Origin: an uncultured Bacilli bacterium
Lineage (GTDB): Bacteria > Bacillota_I > Bacilli_A > RF39 > UBA660
Assembly (NCBI GenBank): GCA_934130175.1
Contig: CAKOXP010000012.1
Span: 1-47,780 of the forward strand
Reading direction: 5' to 3'
Length of the DNA stretch: 47,780 bases
Shown: piece by piece, positions 15,623 to 24,522 of the stretch
Layout: every line of letters begins with the position of its first letter
How positions within the stretch are numbered: the first letter of the stretch is position 1
Program-made: the position numbers and the translations under genes
Notes under the pieces: generated by a model
Told to the model about the DNA's origin: nothing
What the model saw: only the letters and a program-made list of their open reading frames with translations
The model's database searches: none

Positions 15623-16510
15623 ATGAGAAGTCGTATGGATCGATATAGAGACTATGATGATAACAATCAAACAGTGCAACGTTCAAGGAAAAATCAGGAG
15701 TTATACGAAACTATAGGAACAAATGCTAAATATACAAACTTTACTGATGTTAGTAATAGTAACACATATTTATTAAATCCTTCTAAAAAGTCAAATTATA
15801 CAAGAGAAAATTATCAGCAATTAAAAGAGTATACAAATATTACTCCTACAACTAGAACTAGAAAAGAATTAGATGACTTTAATCATCTTTATCAAAAAGA
15901 AGAAAATAAAATTTATGATATAAATAGTTTTTTAGAAAAAGCTAAAGAACAAAGAAAAGATAAAGATGCCTTAGAAGAAAAAAGAAAACTAAAAAATACC
16001 AACTATAACATTTTAGCATCAATTAATCCAGAAGAATTAGAAGAGTATCGTAAAGAAAAAATGAAGCGAATAGCTCCAGAAGAAGATGGCTTAAAAGAAT
16101 TAATAAATACAATTGCATCTAAAACTTTAGCTGGAGAAATTTCAAAAGAAACAGGTGTTGATTTATTAAGTGATTTGATGGCAACAAGTGCTTTTGATCG
16201 AATACCTAGTGAAAATAAGAATGAAAAAGATAAGGGCTTAGAACTTTCTAAAGAAATACTTGATAAAGATGCCTTAAAAGAAATAGATAAAGTCAAAGAG
16301 GAAGATAAAACACCTAAGAATAATAGTACTAACTTAAAAGATATGGATGATTCATTTTATACTAAATCAATGGATTTATCTGATAAAGATTTCTTTACAG
16401 ATGATGATGAGGAGGAAAAGAAAATTCCAGTTGGAATAAAGATATTACTTGTGTTAGTATTAATAGTTTTAATAGGAGTAAGTATTTATTTTATATATCA
16501 AAGTGTTTAA
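15623..16510 (+). CDS. Tail-anchored hypothetical membrane protein
   Basis: Not recognised. It has 295 residues: a long, charged, mostly helical part (about 1-268), rich in Lys, Glu, Asp and Asn, then one C-terminal membrane helix (IKILLVLVLIVLIGVSIYFIY, about 271-291) and three residues after it. No signal peptide is present, so the body should stay in the cytoplasm with the tail in the membrane. Residues 120-150 could form a coiled coil. The start is set by AAGGTGG 6 bases before the ATG; a longer frame running back to 15467 lacks an RBS and crosses a TATAAT at 15602. A role in division or envelope scaffolding is possible but unsupported. Confidence 0.7.
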   Translation: MRSRMDRYRDYDDNNQTVQRSRKNQELYETIGTNAKYTNFTDVSNSNTYLLNPSKKSNYTRENYQQLKEYTNITPTTRTRKELDDFNHLYQKEENKIYDINSFLEKAKEQRKDKDALEEKRKLKNTNYNILASINPEELEEYRKEKMKRIAPEEDGLKELINTIASKTLAGEISKETGVDLLSDLMATSAFDRIPSENKNEKDKGLELSKEILDKDALKEIDKVKEEDKTPKNNSTNLKDMDDSFYTKSMDLSDKDFFTDDDEEEKKIPVGIKILLVLVLIVLIGVSIYFIYQSV

Positions 16511-16560
16511 ATGTAATTTTAAATACTTTTTTTTATGTTATAATAAATTTAGGTGGTATT

Positions 16561-17181
16561 ATGAAAAAAGAAAATATAATATTAAGTATCTTACTTATTT
16601 TGTTTTCTATAATAACTATTTTAGTATTAACTAATAAAACTAAAGATATAGATATGTATGTTTATAATTTATTACATTCATTTAGTAGTGATAAACTAAC
16701 TAGTTTTTTTAAAGGTATTACTAGTCTTGGTAATTCTAAATTTTGTGTTATTTTAGTATTAGGATTTTTGATGTTACTCAGAAATCTAAAGGGATTATTT
16801 CCACTTTTAGCAGCAATTGATGTTGAAATAATTAATTTAGTTCTAAAATTCATTTTTAAAAGACCTAGACCCAATCTTATTCATTTAGTTCATGTATCTA
16901 ATTATAGTTATCCTAGTGGACATGCGATGATTTCTGTAGGAATATATGGTTGTTTTATCTATATGATTATGAAATATATTAAGAATAAGAAATTAAAAAT
17001 TCTTAGTGTTAGTTTGTTAAGCATATTAATTTTATTAATTGGAATGTCTAGAATCTATTTAGGTGTTCACTATTTTACAGATATAGTAGCAGGATACATT
17101 ATTTCTTGTTGTTATTTAATTATATTTGCTAAAGTAGTAAGAAAGTGGGGGAATATAGATGAAAGAGTTAATAGTAAGTGA
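16561..17181 (+). CDS. PAP2-family membrane phosphatase
   Basis: Lipid phosphatase of 206 residues with about six membrane helices. All three signature motifs are present: KFIFKRPRP (near residue 98, the KX6RP motif), SYPSGHA (near 118, PSGH) and SRIYLGVHYFTD (near 162, SRX5HX3D). Relatives dephosphorylate undecaprenyl pyrophosphate or phosphatidylglycerol phosphate on the outer side of the membrane. It has an AGGTGGT site, and a TATAAT lies about 20 bases upstream of the start. The gene ends in TGA and overlaps the next gene by 23 bases, which suggests co-expression with the HAD phosphatase. Confidence 0.88.
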   Translation: MKKENIILSILLILFSIITILVLTNKTKDIDMYVYNLLHSFSSDKLTSFFKGITSLGNSKFCVILVLGFLMLLRNLKGLFPLLAAIDVEIINLVLKFIFKRPRPNLIHLVHVSNYSYPSGHAMISVGIYGCFIYMIMKYIKNKKLKILSVSLLSILILLIGMSRIYLGVHYFTDIVAGYIISCCYLIIFAKVVRKWGNIDERVNSK

Positions 17182-17956
17182 TTTTGATGATACTTTAATT
17201 AATAGTGATGAAGAAATACCAGCTTCTACTGTAGTTGTCCTTGATAGTTTAAGAAGAACTGGGTATAAGTTTGCGATCGCAACAGGAAGACCTTTGCAAA
17301 CAATCCTTGATTATAATCGTGATTTTTTATTTACTGATTATATAATATCTAATAATGGAGCAGTTATCTATGATTGTGTAAAAGAAAAAATAATTTTTCA
17401 CAAAAGTATGTTAGTTAGTAATGTAAAAAAGATAGTGAAAACTTATTATGATAAAGCAATTATTTATCTAGTAGATAGTTATAACTGGAATTTAATAAGT
17501 GAAAAGTCTGCTTATAATAATGATGCAGATATAGTTAATAGAATAGGTAATTATGAAAAATTTATAGAAGAGGCAAAAAAAGATATTAATAAAATTGAAT
17601 TATATTTTAAGACTTTGAAGGAGGCAGAGACTTCTTTAGAAGAGATTAAGAGTTTGAATTTAAAGGTGAATGTTAATTTACAAATATCGGGTGATAGATT
17701 TATGCTAGAAATTACTCATCAAGATGTTAGTAAACTAACAGGTGTTAGTTATATTGCTTCAAAAAATAAAATTGGTCTAGATAGTGTTGTTGCCTTTGGA
17801 GATGGCCATAACGACATTGAATTAATTAAAAATGTTGGTGTTGGAGTAGCTGTAGGTAATGCTGTTGATGAGTTAAAAGAAGTAGCCAAAGAGTTAACTG
17901 ATGATTGTAATCATAAGGGTGTTGAAAAATTCTTGAAGAAGAAGTTTATGGGATAA
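17159..17956 (+). CDS. Cof-type HAD phosphatase
   Basis: Sugar-phosphate or flavin-phosphate phosphatase of the Cof/YbhA group, 265 residues. Motif I is SDFDDTL near residue 7 (two catalytic Asp), motif II ATGRP near 41, a Lys comes late (KIGL), and motif IV is FGDGHNDIEL near 222. A C2 cap domain lies at about 85-190. Such enzymes are broad in substrate use. The start has GTGGGGGAATAT upstream, inside the PAP2 gene. A second, separate Cof protein lies at 26369. Confidence 0.88.
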   Translation: MKELIVSDFDDTLINSDEEIPASTVVVLDSLRRTGYKFAIATGRPLQTILDYNRDFLFTDYIISNNGAVIYDCVKEKIIFHKSMLVSNVKKIVKTYYDKAIIYLVDSYNWNLISEKSAYNNDADIVNRIGNYEKFIEEAKKDINKIELYFKTLKEAETSLEEIKSLNLKVNVNLQISGDRFMLEITHQDVSKLTGVSYIASKNKIGLDSVVAFGDGHNDIELIKNVGVGVAVGNAVDELKEVAKELTDDCNHKGVEKFLKKKFMG

Positions 17957-17973
17957 AAATTTATCCTTTTTTT
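17951..17973 (+). terminator. Terminator after the HAD gene
   Basis: GGATAAA at 17951-17957 pairs with TTTATCC at 17960-17966, then seven T. It overlaps the stop codon of the HAD gene. Confidence 0.8.
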
Positions 17974-17974
17974 G

Positions 17975-18003
17975 TTGGAATTTAATTTCAGTTATGATAT
18001 AAT
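17975..18003 (+). promoter_or_regulatory. recG promoter
   Basis: TTGGAA at 17975-17980, a 17-base spacer, and TATAAT at 17998-18003. The expected start near 18010 leaves a leader of only about a dozen bases. Confidence 0.7.
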
Positions 18004-18022
18004 ATGCGAGAAGGACGTGGTA

Positions 18023-20020
18023 GTGGTGACTGAATTAAAAGATGTTAAAGGAGTAGGTCCAAAAGCATTGGCTCTTTTAAACAAAATTAATATATATACT
18101 ATAGAGGATTTAGTTACACATTATCCTTTTCGTTATGATATTTTAGAACGTGGAGATCTTACAAAAACAGAAGATCAAGGTCATATTATTATTGATGGTA
18201 AGGTAGAAAGTGTTCCTATCTTAATGAGATTTAAAGCAGGACTTAATAAAATGAACTTCAGATTAGTAACAGCAAGTGGAGTGGTGGGTGTATCCATTTT
18301 TAATAGAGCATTTTTAAAAAATCATTTACAAGTAGGAACAGGAGTTACTGTTATTGGTAAGTTTGATAAAAAGAAAAATGTCATTACAGCATCTGAATTA
18401 AAACTTGAAACACTTTCAAATAAAGTTAAGATAGAACCAGTGTATCATGCTACTAGTGGTCTAACTAATAAAAATATTTCAACATTTATAAATATGGCAT
18501 TATTATTTTATGGAAAAGAAATACCTGATTATATTCCAGAGGAATATCTTTCTAAATACAATTTTTCAAATAAAAAAACATCTTTAAATGTTATTCATAA
18601 TCCATCTACTATGGAAAAATTAAAAGAAGTAACTATCAGATTAAAATATGAAGAATTATTTGCTTTCATGTTTAAAATTAACTATCTAAAATTAGAAAAC
18701 AAAAAGAATAACAAAGGTATAGCACATGAAATAGACCGTTCTAAGTTGGATAAATTTATTAAAACAATTCCTTTTGAACTTACAAAAGATCAATTAAAAG
18801 CTGTAGATGAAATAGTAAATGATTTAAAAAGTTCTAGTAGAATGAATAGACTTTTACAAGGTGATGTTGGTAGTGGTAAGACAATAGTATCATTTATTGG
18901 AATGTATGCTAATTACTTAAGTGGTTATCAAAGTGCCTTAATGGCTCCTACTGAAATACTAGCAGTACAACATTATAATAATTTGAAAGATTTATTAAAA
19001 GATACAAATATATCAATAGAACTATTAACTGGTTCAACCTTAAAGAAAGATAAACAACGAATTTATAAGGATTTAAAAGATGGTAATGTAGATATGATTA
19101 TTGGTACTCATGCACTAATTCAAGAGGAGGTTGAATATCATAATTTAGGTTTAGTTATTACTGATGAACAACATAGATTTGGAGTTAATCAAAGAGCTAA
19201 TTTACAAAATAAGGGGATCAGACCTGATATTTTATATATGAGTGCAACACCAATCCCAAGAACATATGCCTTAACTATTTACGGTGATATGGATATGTCT
19301 ATTATTAAAGAAAGACCAAAGGGTAGAAAACCAATTAAAACTTATGTTAAGAACAACGATGAAATAAAAGATGTTTTACAAATGATGTTAGATGAGTTAA
19401 AGAAGAATCACCAGGTCTATGTAATTGCACCATTAATAGAAGACAGTGAAAATGATACTTTAGCAACTGTTTGTAATTTAAAAGATCAAATGATGCTTGC
19501 TTTTGGAAAACAATATAAGATAGATATAATTCATGGTAAGATGGCAAGTGGAGCAAAAGATTTGATAATGCAAGAGTTTGCTCAAGGAAAAATTCAAATT
19601 CTTATTTCTACAACTGTAATAGAAGTAGGAGTAGATGTTGCTAATGCTACTACAATGGTTATCTTTGATGCTAATAAATTTGGACTTTCTACACTTCATC
19701 AGTTAAGAGGTCGTGTAGGTAGAGGTAATGATGAATCTCAATGTATTTTAATTAGTAGTAGTGATACCAAAAGACTAGAAATAATGAAAGAAATAGATGA
19801 CGGTTTCCTAATAAGTGAGGAAGATTTTAAATTACGTGGACATGGAGATCTATTTGGTACTAAGCAAAGTGGTGATATGGAATTTAAGATAGCTAATCCA
19901 AGAGAAGACTATAAAATATTACTTCAAGCTAAGAAAGATTCATATGATTATTTAGTAAAAGAACTTGATAGTGAAGATGATTTAAAGAACAGGTTAATTG
20001 CAACTATTAATAGTAATTAA
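18023..20020 (+). CDS. recG: ATP-dependent DNA helicase RecG
   Basis: Branch-migration and fork-reversal helicase, about 665 residues. It has the N-terminal VKGVGPKALALLNK (helix-hairpin-helix), the wedge/OB domain (about 45-140), Walker A GDVGSGKT near 281, DEQH box near 380, MSATPIPRT, and the C-terminal LRGRVGRG with the TRG motif region following. The start is a GTG: GAGAAGGA at 18008-18015 sits 7 bases before the GTG at 18023, with another GTG next to it at 18026. Longer readings would begin inside the promoter. Confidence 0.93.
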   Translation: MVTELKDVKGVGPKALALLNKINIYTIEDLVTHYPFRYDILERGDLTKTEDQGHIIIDGKVESVPILMRFKAGLNKMNFRLVTASGVVGVSIFNRAFLKNHLQVGTGVTVIGKFDKKKNVITASELKLETLSNKVKIEPVYHATSGLTNKNISTFINMALLFYGKEIPDYIPEEYLSKYNFSNKKTSLNVIHNPSTMEKLKEVTIRLKYEELFAFMFKINYLKLENKKNNKGIAHEIDRSKLDKFIKTIPFELTKDQLKAVDEIVNDLKSSSRMNRLLQGDVGSGKTIVSFIGMYANYLSGYQSALMAPTEILAVQHYNNLKDLLKDTNISIELLTGSTLKKDKQRIYKDLKDGNVDMIIGTHALIQEEVEYHNLGLVITDEQHRFGVNQRANLQNKGIRPDILYMSATPIPRTYALTIYGDMDMSIIKERPKGRKPIKTYVKNNDEIKDVLQMMLDELKKNHQVYVIAPLIEDSENDTLATVCNLKDQMMLAFGKQYKIDIIHGKMASGAKDLIMQEFAQGKIQILISTTVIEVGVDVANATTMVIFDANKFGLSTLHQLRGRVGRGNDESQCILISSSDTKRLEIMKEIDDGFLISEEDFKLRGHGDLFGTKQSGDMEFKIANPREDYKILLQAKKDSYDYLVKELDSEDDLKNRLIATINSN

Positions 20021-20032
20021 CTATAGTTTTAT

Positions 20033-20061
20033 TTGACAAGATAATTAAAATATGATATTAT
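20033..20061 (+). promoter_or_regulatory. Promoter of small RNA / leader 1
   Basis: TTGACA at 20033-20038, a 17-base spacer, and TATTAT at 20056-20061. Strong sigma-A form; the expected start is near 20068. Confidence 0.75.
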
Positions 20062-20067
20062 TAACAG

Positions 20068-20180
20068 CGAGTGAGAGCATATAAGCATTATTTATAATGT
20101 GAGCTATGCTGGAATTATTTTTAATTCTACACGAGCAAACTGAGCACGGAGTCACTGAATAAGTATTCTGTGTTTTTTTT
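20068..20180 (+). ncRNA. Structured leader or small RNA 1, class unknown
   Basis: About 113 bases with a strong promoter and a terminator. AGTGA (20070-20074) can pair with TCACT (20152-20156) to close the structure. Inside it are AGCATA/TATGCT with a nested CATTA/TAATG hairpin, then GAATTA/TAATTC. The unpaired stretch ACACGAGCAAACTGAGCACGG stays G/A-rich. The terminator CACTGAATA (20153-20161) with TATTCTGTG (20164-20172) and T8 uses the same TCACT, so closing helix and terminator exclude each other, as in a riboswitch. I do not recognise a known class. It may control the gene at 20226 or be a free RNA. Confidence 0.65.
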
Positions 20181-20225
20181 CCGAAAAACACGAATATAAT
20201 ATTATGGAAGGAGAGAAAAAAATTC

Positions 20226-20666
20226 GTGGAAGCACAACGAGATTCAGAGCAGTTAAAGAAAGAATTAGAGGTATTACTTAAAGAACTTGGATATGATATG
20301 TCTAATAAAGATGATAAGAAGGTATTTGTAGATGTAGTGGTAGAAACTATGGAGTGTATTGGTCAGGGGATGTCCAAAGAAGAAGTCTTTAATTTAGTAC
20401 ATAATAAAAATGGCTCTATTTATGTTGAATTAGCATATTTCTGTTATGAACAAGGTATGGTAAAATTACATAGTTCTCTAGAAAACTTTCATCAGGGAAG
20501 AAATGAAAAAAGTGTAAATAGAAAAGTCTATGATAGAGTTTTTTCTGGAGAGAAAAATCCAACTGTTTTTGATTCAGCTTATTATGTAGCAAGCTATTTA
20601 GAAGAAAAAACAAAACAAACTATGCAAGATTCAAAACAAAAACAAAAAGTAAAAACTGTCAACTAA
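20226..20666 (+). CDS. Hypothetical protein between two small RNAs
   Basis: Not recognised. It has 146 residues, predicted all-helical and charged, with no signal or membrane helix. The first 60 residues (EQLKKELEVLLKELGYDMSN) look like a helical pair; the middle has ELAYFCYEQGMVKLHSSLENF; the end is a Lys/Gln-rich tail. The start is GTG with AAGGAGAG about 11 bases upstream; no ATG fits. It lies behind the structured leader at 20068, which has a terminator, and in front of a second RNA at 20734. RecG is upstream but separated by the promoter. Confidence 0.65.
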   Translation: MEAQRDSEQLKKELEVLLKELGYDMSNKDDKKVFVDVVVETMECIGQGMSKEEVFNLVHNKNGSIYVELAYFCYEQGMVKLHSSLENFHQGRNEKSVNRKVYDRVFSGEKNPTVFDSAYYVASYLEEKTKQTMQDSKQKQKVKTVN

Positions 20667-20698
20667 AAAATATTTAAAACAAATTTTAAATAAATTAA

Positions 20699-20727
20699 TT
20701 GACAATTTATAGTTTATAATTTATGAT
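20699..20727 (+). promoter_or_regulatory. Promoter of small RNA 2
   Basis: TTGACA at 20699-20704, a 17-base spacer, and TATGAT at 20722-20727. Confidence 0.65.
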
Positions 20728-20733
20728 TAAGAT

Positions 20734-20836
20734 GCATGATGGTATAAATATCATGCTGATATCACTCATTGATATATAGGATGAGTGTATATTCAACCGA
20801 ACCCCCTGAAGAGAGCGAAAGCTCTCATTTTTTTTT
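20734..20836 (+). ncRNA. Putative small RNA 2 with C-rich single strand
   Basis: About 103 bases. GCATGAT/ATCATGC forms hairpin 1, and CACTCAT/ATGAGTG (extendable) forms hairpin 2. These are followed by an unpaired CAACCGAACCCCCTGAA and a terminator (GAGAGC-GAAA-GCTCTC, then T9). A C-rich unpaired segment in so AT-rich a genome is how Firmicute trans-acting small RNAs often bind Shine-Dalgarno regions. No open frame of note lies inside. The 254 bases from 20837 to the methylase start hold only AT-rich sequence and a promoter-like GATATAAT at about 21058. Confidence 0.65.
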
Positions 20837-21090
20837 AACTTTTAGTATTTTACAGTTTTCCTTAAAACTATAATAAGGTTGTAAAAAAAATTGATTAGAT
20901 CATAATCAGATACTTTGATTACAAAATAAAACCTTAAAATATTTATAAATTACTGTTATTACTAAATAAAACCAATTTTTAAAATGTAATTTTATAATAT
21001 TTGTATAACTTATTATCAAAAAATAATATCATTAGCTGATAAAATAACATGTTTATGTGATATAATTAAATAAGCAACAGGAGGTATAAA

Positions 21091-22962
21091 ATGAGATATA
21101 TTGGTAATAAAAATAAAATTCTTGGTTATATAGAATCGTTAATTAATGATAAAAACATAAATAGAGAAAACTATACTTTCTGTGATGCTTTTAGTGGTAC
21201 AGCTACTGTAGGAAACTATTTTAAGGATAAATTTAAGATTATTGCTAATGATAATTTATATACATCATTTGTAATGAGTAATGCTAAATTAAATACTCCT
21301 GATTTAAAATTTGAAAAATTAGGTAAAGATCCATTTAAAATTTTTAATGATGAAAGTAATAAATTATATGGTTTTATATATAATAATTTTTCACCTGGTG
21401 GAAGTGAGAGGAGATATTTTAGTGAAGATAATGCTGCAAGAATAGATTATATTAGAACTAAAATTGAAGTATGGTACAACAAAGGTAAAATTACACGAAA
21501 TGAATATTATTATTTAATTGCATGTCTAATCGAATCAGTATCAAAAGTTGCTAATGTTGCTGGAGTTTATGGTTCGTATTTGAAAAAGTGGGATCCAAGA
21601 GCAATTAAACCGATGAAATTCATACATGTCGAACAATTAAAGACAAATGCACTTTATGAAAATGAAATATATAATAAGAACATAGAAGAATTAATAAATG
21701 ATATTAGTGGAGATATATTATATTTGGATCCACCGTATACAAAAAATCAATATTCTGTACAATATCATTTGTTAGAGACTATAGCCTTATATGATGAACC
21801 TGAACTAAAGGGTAAAACAGGTGCTAGGGATAATAGTTCTAAAACTTCTAAGTTTTCTAAACCAGGTGAGGTACATATTGAATTTGAAAAAATAATTGCA
21901 AAAGCAAACTTTAAATATATCATATTAAGTTACAGTTCTGATGGAATTATGTCTAAAGAGTATATTGAAAGTGTAATGAAAAGACATGGTAAACCAGAGA
22001 CATTTGAATTTAGAAAATTTACATATAAACAATATTTAAATTCAAAAGCGGAAAAAGATGAAAAACATTGCGAATATTTATTTTATGTAGAAAAAAAGGA
22101 TGAATTAGAAGATGTAAATTACTCATCACCATTAAACTATATTGGTGGTAAAGCGGATATGGTATCTTTTTTAAAACAAAATGCTCCTAAAAATATTGAT
22201 AGGATTATAGATATTTTCGGTGGAGGTTTTAATGTGGGCATAAATTTTGATGCAAATCAAATAATATACAATGACTGTAATTTTAAAGTGAAAGAGTTAT
22301 TGGAAATGTTGAGAAATACGGAAACGTTGGACTTATACAAATATATAACATCGATGATAAAAAAATATAAATTAGAAAAAGGTGAGAAAGAGCCATATCT
22401 AAAGATTAGACAATTATATAATAAGCAACCGAAGGAAAATAGAGATCCTAGATTATTATATTTGTTGATATTATTTGGATATCAACAACAAATTAGATTT
22501 AATTCATCATATGATTATAATAATCCGGTAGGACAGGCTGGTTTTAATGATAAAATCTTAGAGAAATTGGTTTCATATTGTAGAAATCTTAAAGAAAAAA
22601 ATGTAGTATTTATGTCAAAAAAATTCAATGAAATGTGGGAACATATCAATGAGAATACATTTATATATTTGGATCCTCCATACTTGATTACATTAGGTAG
22701 TTACAATGATGGAAAAAGAGGATTTAATGGATGGACAGAAAAGGATGAAATTGAACTACTTGACTTTCTATTAAAAATTGATAAAATAGGTGTTAAATTT
22801 ATGTTATCTAATGTTTTAGAACATAAGGATAAAAAAAATAATTTATTAATTAAATGGATTAATGATAATGGATTTAGGGTAATTGAATATACTGAGAAAA
22901 CCCGTAAAAGTAGAAAAGAAGTAATTATAGTAAATTATGGTAAGGAGGACTGCAATGATTAA
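21091..22962 (+). CDS. Double-headed D12-class adenine DNA methyltransferase
   Basis: Two complete N6-adenine methylases of the D12 class in one chain of 623 residues. Head 1 (about 1-340) begins RYIGNKNKIL, has the AdoMet loop FSGTATVGN near 35 and the catalytic DPPY near 213. Head 2 (about 345-620) begins NYIGGKADMV, has IFGGGFNVG near 371 and DPPY near 528. This is the M.FokI design, where each head methylates one strand of an asymmetric site. The downstream HNH gene overlaps by 8 bases, so this is one restriction-modification unit, probably type IIS. The recognition sequence cannot be read off. Confidence 0.88.
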   Translation: MRYIGNKNKILGYIESLINDKNINRENYTFCDAFSGTATVGNYFKDKFKIIANDNLYTSFVMSNAKLNTPDLKFEKLGKDPFKIFNDESNKLYGFIYNNFSPGGSERRYFSEDNAARIDYIRTKIEVWYNKGKITRNEYYYLIACLIESVSKVANVAGVYGSYLKKWDPRAIKPMKFIHVEQLKTNALYENEIYNKNIEELINDISGDILYLDPPYTKNQYSVQYHLLETIALYDEPELKGKTGARDNSSKTSKFSKPGEVHIEFEKIIAKANFKYIILSYSSDGIMSKEYIESVMKRHGKPETFEFRKFTYKQYLNSKAEKDEKHCEYLFYVEKKDELEDVNYSSPLNYIGGKADMVSFLKQNAPKNIDRIIDIFGGGFNVGINFDANQIIYNDCNFKVKELLEMLRNTETLDLYKYITSMIKKYKLEKGEKEPYLKIRQLYNKQPKENRDPRLLYLLILFGYQQQIRFNSSYDYNNPVGQAGFNDKILEKLVSYCRNLKEKNVVFMSKKFNEMWEHINENTFIYLDPPYLITLGSYNDGKRGFNGWTEKDEIELLDFLLKIDKIGVKFMLSNVLEHKDKKNNLLIKWINDNGFRVIEYTEKTRKSRKEVIIVNYGKEDCND

Positions 22963-24154
22963 AATTATTATTCCAACTTTTATTAAAGAAAAAAATATAT
23001 TAAATGATGATATATTGGAAGATATTTGCAAGCGCTCATTTAATGATAATGAATATAGAATAGAATATGAGAAGAGATCTAATGGGAGATATATAAGATT
23101 AGAAAAAAATAATGAGGTCCATTATGTTTGCTTATCCGCTAATAAGGAGGAGTATAATGGTAGAAATTCTTTCCTATCACAATATTTAGGTACTGCTTTT
23201 TGTCGTTATGAAGCAGCAAAAGAAGAAAATAAGAAAATGGAAGTATATCTCCTTATGAAAAGCAGTGAGGCTTTTACTGCCTATCAAAAATTTATCTATA
23301 GATGCTGCAAAACATTAAAAATTAATCTTTTAAATTTAGATGAAATTATTTTTCCTTTTTCAACTTATAAAGAAATGAAAAATGTTAGATCATTAACAAG
23401 CGATAGAAATACTAGTAATAATGCATCTTACTTTAGTGACACAGGTGATTTTATTGAGTTTTTTGCAAAATGTTATGGTGCTAATGGTAAAGAGTCTGTT
23501 TTTATGGCAATGGTTGTTAAACAGTTAACGGATAAAAGGATAGTAATATATCAAGTAGAAGATAATGGTCAAAAATCCCTTACTGGTCCTGATAAAAAGA
23601 TCTTACTTTCAAATGGTTTTGAGTTTGGTGAAGATATAATAAGTGAAGAATTTAATAGAGTAAATCTAGAAGCACCGGAAAAAGATTTAAGGGATCAACC
23701 AGCATTTAGATTGAATTTATTAAAAAAATATGGAGATAAAAAATGTTATTTATGTGATTGTGATATAGATAGTATGATTATTGCATCACATATTCACAGA
23801 GTGACAGATATAAAAAATGATTCAACATTAGCAGATGAAGAGAAAAAGAAACAAATTATTGATGGTGATAATGGTTTATGGTTATGTGCAAATCATGACA
23901 AGTTATTTGAATATGGTTTAATTTATTTCGATGATCAAAAATTGTTAATCTCTAATAGATTAAATGAGGAACAAAAAGAATTTGTCAAAAATACCACTTC
24001 AAAGTTATCATTATCTAATACTGAAGAGTCTAGGGTAGATGATGAAATGCCATATGAGATAACTGATTTTAATATTGAAGATAGAGATTTTAATGATAAT
24101 ATGAAACATTACTTAGAATTACATAAATATAGAGCAGAGCATATAGTAAAGTAG
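22955..24154 (+). CDS. HNH restriction endonuclease (putative)
   Basis: A 399-residue protein with a C-terminal HNH_2-like domain. CYLCDCDI near residue 263 gives the first zinc Cys pair, ASHIHRV near 276 the catalytic His, and NGLWLCANHDKLFEYGLI near 308 the second zinc pair and conserved core. The first 250 residues match nothing I know and should hold the target-recognition domain. The start at 22955 follows AAGGAGGA; it overlaps the methylase stop by 8 bases, tying nuclease output to methylase translation. HNH enzymes with paired adenine or cytosine methylases include type IIS enzymes such as HphI and MnlI. Confidence 0.8.
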   Translation: MIKIIIPTFIKEKNILNDDILEDICKRSFNDNEYRIEYEKRSNGRYIRLEKNNEVHYVCLSANKEEYNGRNSFLSQYLGTAFCRYEAAKEENKKMEVYLLMKSSEAFTAYQKFIYRCCKTLKINLLNLDEIIFPFSTYKEMKNVRSLTSDRNTSNNASYFSDTGDFIEFFAKCYGANGKESVFMAMVVKQLTDKRIVIYQVEDNGQKSLTGPDKKILLSNGFEFGEDIISEEFNRVNLEAPEKDLRDQPAFRLNLLKKYGDKKCYLCDCDIDSMIIASHIHRVTDIKNDSTLADEEKKKQIIDGDNGLWLCANHDKLFEYGLIYFDDQKLLISNRLNEEQKEFVKNTTSKLSLSNTEESRVDDEMPYEITDFNIEDRDFNDNMKHYLELHKYRAEHIVK

Positions 24155-24175
24155 AGCATAAAGAGTGCTCTTTTT
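24153..24175 (+). terminator. Terminator after the HNH gene
   Basis: AGAGCA at 24153-24158 pairs with TGCTCT at 24166-24171, then T5. The 347 bases from 24176 to 24522 are AT-rich and show no frame, RNA or repeat that I can support. Confidence 0.75.
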
Positions 24176-24522
24176 GTTTGATAAAGATTTATTATTATAA
24201 ATAGCAAAAACAATAGGTTTAATTTTTGAACTCAAATTTTCCTGTAAAAGATTATTTAGGTGATTTGGAAATATATCTTTTAGGGGGTATGTCGGCTTTT
24301 ATTTATAATTAAAAAGTATGCATAAAAATAAATTTTTTAAACTTTAAATTTTTTCTTCTGAACTAACTATTTATTTAATGGTGATATTCGTATTTATAAT
24401 AATTATTAGTGTATATTTTACAACATAGCTACATTCATTAATAAAAAATAATGAAAATACTATATAAAATATTAAAATAATTAATGATTATATGATAAAA
24501 TGTAGATTAAGGAGGGGTTACA

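Noticed and set aside
17972..18022. Longer recG start at a TTG
   Set aside because: It would begin inside the previous terminator and upstream of the recG -10 box, without an RBS.
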